NCBI RefSeq assembly: GCF_017302275.1
Contig: NZ_JAFLDR010000020.1
Coordinates: 1 to 64,000, forward strand
Origin: Sulfuritalea sp.
GTDB taxonomy: Bacteria > Pseudomonadota > Gammaproteobacteria > Burkholderiales > Rhodocyclaceae
DNA: 64,000 nt
Direction of reading: 5' to 3'
Numbering within the stretch: position 1 is the stretch's first letter; each line of letters begins with the position of its first letter. The notes below the pieces were generated by a model. That model was not told where the DNA came from. It did no database searches and was given only the letters and a program-made list of their open reading frames with translations. A program made the translations under genes and the position numbers. Below, piece by piece: positions 58,512-64,000 of this stretch.

Positions 58512-60245
58512 ATGAGCGCGACCAAACAGACCAAGGTACCCGCGACGCCGCAGGCGGCATGGCGGGCGGTGAATCAGGCCGTCGAGGCCAAGGTGGATCC
58601 GATCGGCATGGCGACGCCATTGCTGCATGCCCAGTTGGCTTGGCTGAGTCATCCTCAGGAGATGTCCGAGACGCTGACCGGTTTTTCGGCAAAGATGTGG
58701 GACTTGCAGGTACATTCATGGCATCGCGCGCTGGGCATGCCGAGCAAGGATGTCGTATCGCCGAATCCTGACGACACACGCTTCGCCTCGCCTGTCTGGA
58801 GCGAATCGGCCAGCTGGGACATCGTCAAGGAGTGGTATTTGATGCTCACCCACCAAGTCCAGGACATGCTCTACGATACGCCGGGACTTTCGAGCCGAGA
58901 TAGACGTCGGGCTGCATTCTGGTGGCGCAAATGGCTCAACGCCGTGGCGCCGACCAATTTCCTGCTGAGCAATCCCGAGGCCATGCAAAGGGCCATGGAG
59001 ACGCGCGGCGAGAGCCTGTTGAAGGGGTTCAACAACCTCCTGACCGACTTTCAGGCCGGCGACGTCCAGATGGCACGCCCGACGGACTTCGTTGTCGGCA
59101 GGGATCTGGCGACGACGCCGGGCAAGGTGGTGTTTCGCAATCGCCTGCTGGAGGTGATCCACTATGTACCTAGCCGGGAAAAGGTCTATAGGACCCCGAT
59201 CGTCATAGTGACACCCTGGATCAACAAGTTCTACATCCTCGACTTGAACGCGAAGAAGAGCATGGTCAAGTTTCTGGTCGACCAGGGCTTGGACGTCTAC
59301 ATCACCAGTTGGAAAAATCCAGGCGCCGACATGCGCGAAGTATCGTTCGATGACTACCTGATCGATGGCATAGGCAAGCTCGTAGAAACCGCCCAGGGGC
59401 TGTCGGGTTCGGACAAGGTGCATGCGGTGGGGTACTGCATCGGTGGCGCGGCGCTGTCGGCCTGGATGGCCTGGGCCAATGCCCGCTATTCCAAAAAGGA
59501 TGTGCCTGTGGCATCCGTCACGCTGCTGACGACGCTGGTGGATTACCACAAGCCGGGCGACATTGAAGTGTTTCTCGATGAAAACAGCATCAAATGGCTG
59601 GAGAAGTCGATGGCCGAGAAGGGCTATCTTGACGGCAAGGAAATGGCCTCCGCCTTCCGTCTGCTGCGGTCCAACAGCCTCGTCTGGCATTACGTGGTTC
59701 GTGGCTACCTGTTCGGCGAGGCGCCGCCGCCGTTCGACGTGCTCTTTTGGAACATGGACGCCACTCGCATGCCGGCGAAAATGCACAGCTGGTATCTGCG
59801 CAACTTCTATCTGGAAAACCTGCTGATCAAAAAGGATGCGCTCAACCTGGCGGGCGAGGATATCGACCTTGGAAGTATCTCGCAGCCGTTGTACGCCGTC
59901 TCCGCCGAGGATGACCACATCGCGCCATGGCGCCAGACCTTTCGCATCAACAACTTTGTCGCCGGATCGCGGCGCTACGTTTTGTCGACGTCCGGACATA
60001 TACTCGGAATCGTCAATCCGGTCGTAAATCCACCGAAGCGTGATTTCCATGTCGGAAGCGCCGAGCGCCACGATACTCCGGACGACTGGCGCGAACGCGC
60101 GGAGTTGCGGCATGGCAGTTGGTGGGAAGACTGGATGGAGTGGATCAAGCCGCAGTCGGGCGCGATGGTCCCGGCGCCCGCCGTCTCGGATCGCAATTAC
60201 CCTGCGTTGGCTGACGCACCGGGTACCTACGTGCTGGAATACTGA
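58512..60245 (+). CDS. phaC: Class I polyhydroxyalkanoate synthase
   Basis: 577-residue polymerase that joins (R)-3-hydroxyacyl-CoA units into PHA granules. It has the lipase-box nucleophile Cys309 (HAVGYCIGGAALSAWM), the acid in VSAEDDHIAPWRQTF and the His in STSGHILGIVNP. The conserved VTPWINKFYILDLN and GLDVYITSWKNPGA also appear. The N-terminus is somewhat divergent from phaCAB-operon synthases, and no phaA or phaB is next to it, so it is likely a stand-alone synthase under anaerobic (FNR) control. Confidence 0.92.
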   Translation: MSATKQTKVPATPQAAWRAVNQAVEAKVDPIGMATPLLHAQLAWLSHPQEMSETLTGFSAKMWDLQVHSWHRALGMPSKDVVSPNPDDTRFASPVWSESASWDIVKEWYLMLTHQVQDMLYDTPGLSSRDRRRAAFWWRKWLNAVAPTNFLLSNPEAMQRAMETRGESLLKGFNNLLTDFQAGDVQMARPTDFVVGRDLATTPGKVVFRNRLLEVIHYVPSREKVYRTPIVIVTPWINKFYILDLNAKKSMVKFLVDQGLDVYITSWKNPGADMREVSFDDYLIDGIGKLVETAQGLSGSDKVHAVGYCIGGAALSAWMAWANARYSKKDVPVASVTLLTTLVDYHKPGDIEVFLDENSIKWLEKSMAEKGYLDGKEMASAFRLLRSNSLVWHYVVRGYLFGEAPPPFDVLFWNMDATRMPAKMHSWYLRNFYLENLLIKKDALNLAGEDIDLGSISQPLYAVSAEDDHIAPWRQTFRINNFVAGSRRYVLSTSGHILGIVNPVVNPPKRDFHVGSAERHDTPDDWRERAELRHGSWWEDWMEWIKPQSGAMVPAPAVSDRNYPALADAPGTYVLEY

Positions 60246-60530
60246 CGGTCGCCGCGGGGCGAGAGGATGGCTAGTCGAGTGCTGTCCCGATCCCGCCGCC
60301 CGACACCGGGCCGCGCCATCCAGTCGTGGCGATGCCATGTGGAAGGGACTGGCCAATCGCCTCTTGTTTCCCATGCCGCCATGCTGGTAAGCTCGTTTCG
60401 GGCGGAAGCCAGGCTTGGCGGTGGTTTCGTTCGACCGCGATTCAATCGAATGGCCGCAGTCGGAATGGCGGTTATGGACTTCGTTGCTCGCCAGGTAGTC
60501 CGATGATGGATAACGGAAGGAGCGATTCAG
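60246..60530. other. Gap without a recognisable gene
   Basis: 285 bases between phaC and the MBL-fold gene. Short frames have no Shine-Dalgarno site or recognisable motif. No FNR box, sigma-54 promoter or strong hairpin was found. GGAAGGAG near 60516 belongs to the next gene. Confidence 0.5.
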
Positions 60531-61271
60531 ATGAAAACCGCGCAGGTTATCTATCAAGACGGAGACCATAGGTGGCTTGCCCTGGTTCGAGATGCAAACC
60601 GCGCGGATTGCCTTGTCGATACGAATGAATATCTGGTGACCAGTGCCGGCGATGCAATCCTCCTCGATCCAGGCGGCAGTGAAGTTTTTCCGGCAATCTT
60701 CGCCGCGGTAAGTACCTGCATCGATCCGGCGCGGATCGGCAAGATATTTGCATCGCACCAGGATCCCGATGTCTGCTCGTCCCTGTCCCAATGGATACAG
60801 CACAATCCGGCGATCAAGTGCTACCTGAGCTGGTTGTGGCAGACTTTCGTGCCGCATTTCGCCGGACAGGCGCAGAGCCTGGTTCCGATTCCCGACGTTG
60901 GCATGGGTATCGGTGTCGGTTCGATCCAGTTGCAGGCGATTCCCGCCCATTACCTCCATTCGCCGGGAAATTTTCATTTGTACGACCCCAAGGCCCGGAT
61001 TCTTTTTTCTGGAGATATTGGTGCGGCCCTGCTGCCGCCGGAAGAGGACGGCGTGTTCGTCGAGGATTTCGACTGGCATGTGCGGCATGCCGAAGCTTTT
61101 CATCGGCGGTGGATGGGGTCCGAGAAGGCGAAGCTGGATTGGTGCGCCCGAGTTTCTGAAATGGACATCGACATGCTCTGTCCACAACATGGCGCGATTT
61201 ACCGCGGCGCCGATGTGGGGCGCTTTATCGACTGGTTCTCCCAACTGGAAATCGGGTTATTGAGAGCATGA
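60531..61271 (+). CDS. MBL-fold diiron protein (flavodiiron-like oxygen-binding domain)
   Basis: 246 residues. The metallo-beta-lactamase fold shows LLDPGGSEVFPAIFAAV, the ligand motif FASHQDPDVCSSLSQWI, IPAHYLHSPGNFHLY, FSGDIGAALLPP and CPQHGAIYRG. These metal-binding segments have the order seen in the diiron domain of flavodiiron proteins, but the flavodoxin domain is missing. It could bind O2 or NO or reduce them with a separate donor. The next genes are a hemerythrin and a DUF2249 protein. Shine-Dalgarno GGAAGGAG is present. Confidence 0.8.
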   Translation: MKTAQVIYQDGDHRWLALVRDANRADCLVDTNEYLVTSAGDAILLDPGGSEVFPAIFAAVSTCIDPARIGKIFASHQDPDVCSSLSQWIQHNPAIKCYLSWLWQTFVPHFAGQAQSLVPIPDVGMGIGVGSIQLQAIPAHYLHSPGNFHLYDPKARILFSGDIGAALLPPEEDGVFVEDFDWHVRHAEAFHRRWMGSEKAKLDWCARVSEMDIDMLCPQHGAIYRGADVGRFIDWFSQLEIGLLRA

Positions 61272-61355
61272 GCCGGTGCCGGACTTGACCGCCATCAATG
61301 CTGGGGGCCGATTGCCCATCCAGAATCGGCCAACCGTCACTTTGGATACGCCCTC

Positions 61356-61793
61356 ATGTCGATAACCACTCCGCTGTTTCAGCACCATAAGCACTGCGAC
61401 GATATATTTGCCGACGCGGAAAGCGCCTGCGGCAACGGTGATTGGGAAGCCGGCGGCAAGCTGTTCGCGCTCCTGCAATCCCAGCTCGAGGCCCATTTTT
61501 CAAGCGAAGAGGAGCTTCTTTTTCCGGCCTTCGAGGCAGCTACCGGCATGACCTCGGGTCCGACCGAAGTCATGCGTGGCGAACATCGCCAGATGCGTGA
61601 CCTGCTCGGACAGATGAGTAGCGGTCTTGCCGAACGGGATGGCGACGCCTTCAGTGGAGCCGCCGAAACCCTGCTCATCCTCATGCAGCAGCACAACATG
61701 AAGGAAGAGAACATTCTCTATCCGATGTGCGACAACGCGCTGGGCGCTTCCGACCTTGGCGACAACCTGGCGCAGCGCCTGAAGGCATCATGA
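61356..61793 (+). CDS. Hemerythrin-like HHE-domain protein
   Basis: 145 residues. Metal-binding histidines and acids occur in FQHHKHCDDIF, LEAHFSSEEELLFPAFE, MRGEHRQMRDLL and MQQHNMKEENILYPMCD, the full hemerythrin pattern. A cytoplasmic O2, NO or iron-binding protein, distinct from the longer HHE protein at 57.3 kb. Its stop overlaps the start of the DUF2249 gene (ATGA). Confidence 0.88.
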   Translation: MSITTPLFQHHKHCDDIFADAESACGNGDWEAGGKLFALLQSQLEAHFSSEEELLFPAFEAATGMTSGPTEVMRGEHRQMRDLLGQMSSGLAERDGDAFSGAAETLLILMQQHNMKEENILYPMCDNALGASDLGDNLAQRLKAS

Positions 61794-62011
61794 CAACGGT
61801 AATCGACGGGCGCGAAATGCAGCCGCCGGAACCGATGGAACGCACCTTGGAGGTACTGGAACTGCTGCCTGATGGTGACGAAGTCCTGTTGTTGTTGTAT
61901 TGCCAGCCGTATCCCCTGTTCAATATCCTGAGGAACAACGGATACGAATGGACCGAGAATCTGCTGCCTGAGGGAACGCGCGAGATTCGGATTCGCAAGC
62001 AGCCAGGCTGA
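61790..62011 (+). CDS. DUF2249 domain protein
   Basis: 73 residues: TTVIDGREMQPPEPMERTLEVLELLPDGDEVLLLLYCQPYPLFNILRNNGYEWTEN in outline, which is the TusA-like DUF2249 fold (shown here for identification; key parts are PPEPMERTLE and YPLFNIL). Such domains usually occur with hemerythrin and NO-related genes, as here. The function is unknown. It is translationally coupled to the HHE gene. Confidence 0.85.
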   Translation: MTTVIDGREMQPPEPMERTLEVLELLPDGDEVLLLLYCQPYPLFNILRNNGYEWTENLLPEGTREIRIRKQPG

Positions 62012-62025
62012 TCGGGCAGGGCGGG

Positions 62026-63321
62026 ATGCATCCCAATCTTTCTTTCGATCAGGCGCCGCCGATTTCGGTGCCGTACCGGTTCTTCCTCACGGCACCTTGG
62101 TTCGGCATGCTGGCCGGCCTGCTCCTCGCATGGTCGGGCGGCGATGGGCTGGGCTCACGCTGGACTCCGGAAGTCCTGGCGCTGACGCATCTGGCCGGGG
62201 CCGGGTTCATGTTGCAGGCCATGAGCGGCGCACTGTTCCAGTTCATTCCCGTCGCGGTGGGCGGCAACGTCTGGCGTCCGCGGCTGGTCGCCAACGTCAT
62301 TCATCCCCTGCTGGTGCTGGCGGCGCTGCTGCTGGTGGCCGGGCTGCTGTTCAGCAATCCGGCGCTGCTGTCAGCGGCCGTGCCCGTGTTCCTGCTCGGC
62401 GCAGGCGGCCTTGTCGCGGCCGTTGCGCTGGCACTTTGGCGCACCCCGGCAACCGGAATGACCCTGTGGTCGATGCGCATGGCGATCGGCGGACTGGCGA
62501 TCACGGTCCTGCTTGGTTCGCTGCTGGCGGACGCGCTGGCGCGCGGCCTCAACCTGCCGCTCATCGACTTGACCAACGTCCATCTGGCATGGGCGCTCGG
62601 CGGATGGGCGCTGATGCTGCTGGCGGGAGTGTCCTACCACGTGGTGCCGATGTTTCAGCTGACGCGTCCCTATCCACTTTGGTTCGCTCGTGGTTTCGGA
62701 CCACTGCTGCTGCTGCTGCTGTGCGCGTGGTCGTCACGGCTCTTGCTCGACGATGATCGATGGACGACGCCGATCGCACTGCCCCTGTTGCTGCTGTTTT
62801 CGGCCTACGCCGTGATGACCCTGTGGCTGCAATACACCCGGCGCAGAAAGGTCGACGATGCGACCTCGCTTTACTTCCGGGTGGCAATGGTGTCGTTGCT
62901 GGGTTTCGCGGTATCCGGTGCGGCCGTTCGCCTGTATCCGCCGTTCGGTGACGATCCGCGTGCCATCGTCTGGCTGGGCGTGCTGGTCTTCGTCGGCGTT
63001 TTCGTTTCCGCCACCGCCGGAATGATGTACAAGATCACGCCCTTCCTCAACTGGCTTCATCTGCAGCGGTTGGGCGCACCGATCTCGGCCGTGCCGAACA
63101 TGAAGAAAATGATTCCGGCGGACGACATGACAGGCCAATTGCGCCTGCATGTGCTGGCATTGCTGCTGCTGCTCGCGGCGGTCTGGCTACCGACTCTGGC
63201 GCGCCTGGCCGGCTTCGCCTTCGCAGTTTCCTGTGCCTGGCTGGCCTGGAATCTGATAGGTGCGGCCAGACGCTACCGGATGTTCACAGATCAAATTCGC
63301 GCAGTCGCCTTGCATCCTTGA
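62026..63321 (+). CDS. 12-helix membrane protein, NnrS/heme-copper oxidase-like
   Basis: 431 residues with about twelve hydrophobic helices and histidines inside several of them (LALTHLAGAGFML, NVIHPLLVLAALLLV, NVHLAWALGGWALMLLAGVSYHVVPMF). The histidine-in-helix pattern resembles NnrS and CcoN-like membrane heme proteins. NnrS-type proteins protect against NO-related stress, which suits the hemerythrin and DUF2249 neighbours. The exact family is not certain. Its end overlaps the convergent crp/fnr-type gene by 38 bases. Confidence 0.7.
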   Translation: MHPNLSFDQAPPISVPYRFFLTAPWFGMLAGLLLAWSGGDGLGSRWTPEVLALTHLAGAGFMLQAMSGALFQFIPVAVGGNVWRPRLVANVIHPLLVLAALLLVAGLLFSNPALLSAAVPVFLLGAGGLVAAVALALWRTPATGMTLWSMRMAIGGLAITVLLGSLLADALARGLNLPLIDLTNVHLAWALGGWALMLLAGVSYHVVPMFQLTRPYPLWFARGFGPLLLLLLCAWSSRLLLDDDRWTTPIALPLLLLFSAYAVMTLWLQYTRRRKVDDATSLYFRVAMVSLLGFAVSGAAVRLYPPFGDDPRAIVWLGVLVFVGVFVSATAGMMYKITPFLNWLHLQRLGAPISAVPNMKKMIPADDMTGQLRLHVLALLLLLAAVWLPTLARLAGFAFAVSCAWLAWNLIGAARRYRMFTDQIRAVALHP

Positions 63322-63976
63322 TGGTGATCTGTTTGCCGCTGACGCCTATCAGGCCATTGACCGCGAGATCGTGAAAGATGCGCGACAGCGTTTCCGGGGT
63401 CAGGTTGAGGCGCGAGGCGATTACCTGCTTCGAGGTCGGCAGCGAGATGTCGAACGAGCCTTCGCAGGCGCCTTCCTGGGGGCATTGTTGCAACAGGTAA
63501 CCAACCACGCGTTGTGCCGAGGAGCGCAGGGAATAGGTCTCGACGTCCTGAACCAGAGAATGCAGGCGCATCGAAAGGCCGGCCAGCATGCGGCGGGCGA
63601 ACAGCGGGTCGGATTCGAGCAAGGCGAACACCGGTCCGCTACCGATATGAAGCAACAGGCTGTCGACCAATCCCTCGGCAAATACCGGGCAGGGTCGATT
63701 GAGGAACATGATCGCCTCGCCGAAACTCTGGCGCGGGCCGACGATCTGCATGACCTTTTCGTTTCCCTGCGAGGACGGAAAGGCCAGTTTGATCTGGCCG
63801 AAAACCACGACGTAGAAACCCTTGGGAAGGTCGCCCTTCTGGAACAGCATCTCGCTCTTGGCAAGTCGCCGCTCGCGACACGCCGGTTCGAGCGCGGCGA
63901 TCTGCTCCGGTACCAGTTCCTGAAACAGGGGCAGGCGGAAAAGAATCTGCGGAATGTCGAGTCGGGTTTCGGGCAT
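63284..63976 (-). CDS. Crp/Fnr-family regulator without Fe-S cysteines (Dnr-like)
   Basis: 230 residues. It has a cyclic-nucleotide-binding-type beta-barrel (LFQKGDLPKGFYVVVFGQIKL, GEAIMFLNRPCPVFAEG), a dimer helix, and a winged HTH whose recognition helix TPETLSRIFHDL has the E-SR residues that read TTGAT half-sites. The N-terminal cysteine cluster of O2-sensing FNR is missing, so it resembles Dnr/NnrR NO sensors. It could act at the FNR boxes at 51381 and 58406. Convergent with the NnrS-like gene. Confidence 0.85.
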   Translation of the reverse strand: MPETRLDIPQILFRLPLFQELVPEQIAALEPACRERRLAKSEMLFQKGDLPKGFYVVVFGQIKLAFPSSQGNEKVMQIVGPRQSFGEAIMFLNRPCPVFAEGLVDSLLLHIGSGPVFALLESDPLFARRMLAGLSMRLHSLVQDVETYSLRSSAQRVVGYLLQQCPQEGACEGSFDISLPTSKQVIASRLNLTPETLSRIFHDLAVNGLIGVSGKQITIKDARRLREFDL

Positions 63977-64000
63977 TGCGATGCTCTCGGTTGGTCGGTA

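Noticed and set aside
63284..63976. Calling the Crp/Fnr protein an O2-sensing FNR
   Set aside because: The N-terminal cysteines needed for the 4Fe-4S cluster are absent.

Overview
The window is chromosomal DNA of a GC-rich betaproteobacterium, most like the Rhodocyclales. The evidence is the dusB-fis pair, the ccoI/ccoS and ccoNOQP-G-H genes, a class I PHA synthase, an amgK-murU recycling pair and the general gene content. No insertion sequence, integrase, phage gene or CRISPR array was seen.

Positions 1-39.8 kb are mostly housekeeping genes: lptD (5' end only), amgK-murU, pepP-ubiH, dusB-fis, purH-purD-purK-tsaC, ugpB-ugpQ, alaS, a phosphomannomutase/phosphoglucomutase, waaF, ilvE, nudJ-mnmA, HU, a rhodanese, queG, tsaE-amiC, ribF-ileS-lspA-fkpB-ispH, an SDR dehydrogenase and ccoI-ccoS. 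Three tRNAs lie here: Ala-CGC, Arg-ACG and Thr-CGT. This part is peppered with at least 13 copies of an unnamed short dispersed repeat, most of them inside reading frames. It also carries REP-like palindromes, one of them in frame inside ileS.

Positions 39.9-51.3 kb hold a complete (per)chlorate respiration module. It consists of a periplasmic MsrA-thioredoxin-MsrB fusion, a membrane histidine kinase with a sigma-54 response regulator (pcrS/pcrR-like), perchlorate reductase pcrABCD and chlorite dismutase cld. Two good sigma-54 (-24/-12) promoters precede msrAB and pcrA. Paired TGACCG palindromes upstream of the pcrA promoter look like the enhancer site of the regulator. The module sits exactly between ccoS and ccoN, so it splits a cbb3 oxidase locus. 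PcrAB reduces perchlorate to chlorite, Cld splits chlorite into chloride and O2, and the adjacent high-affinity cbb3 oxidase (behind a perfect FNR box) can respire that O2. The Msr fusion is well placed to repair hypochlorite damage.

Positions 51.5-64 kb continue with ccoNOQP, ccoG, ccoH and two small membrane proteins. Then come genes for O2/NO/stress handling: two hemerythrin-like proteins, UspA, PHA synthase (a second FNR box lies between uspA and phaC), a diiron MBL-fold protein, a DUF2249 protein, an NnrS-like 12-TM protein and a Crp/Fnr regulator without Fe-S cysteines.
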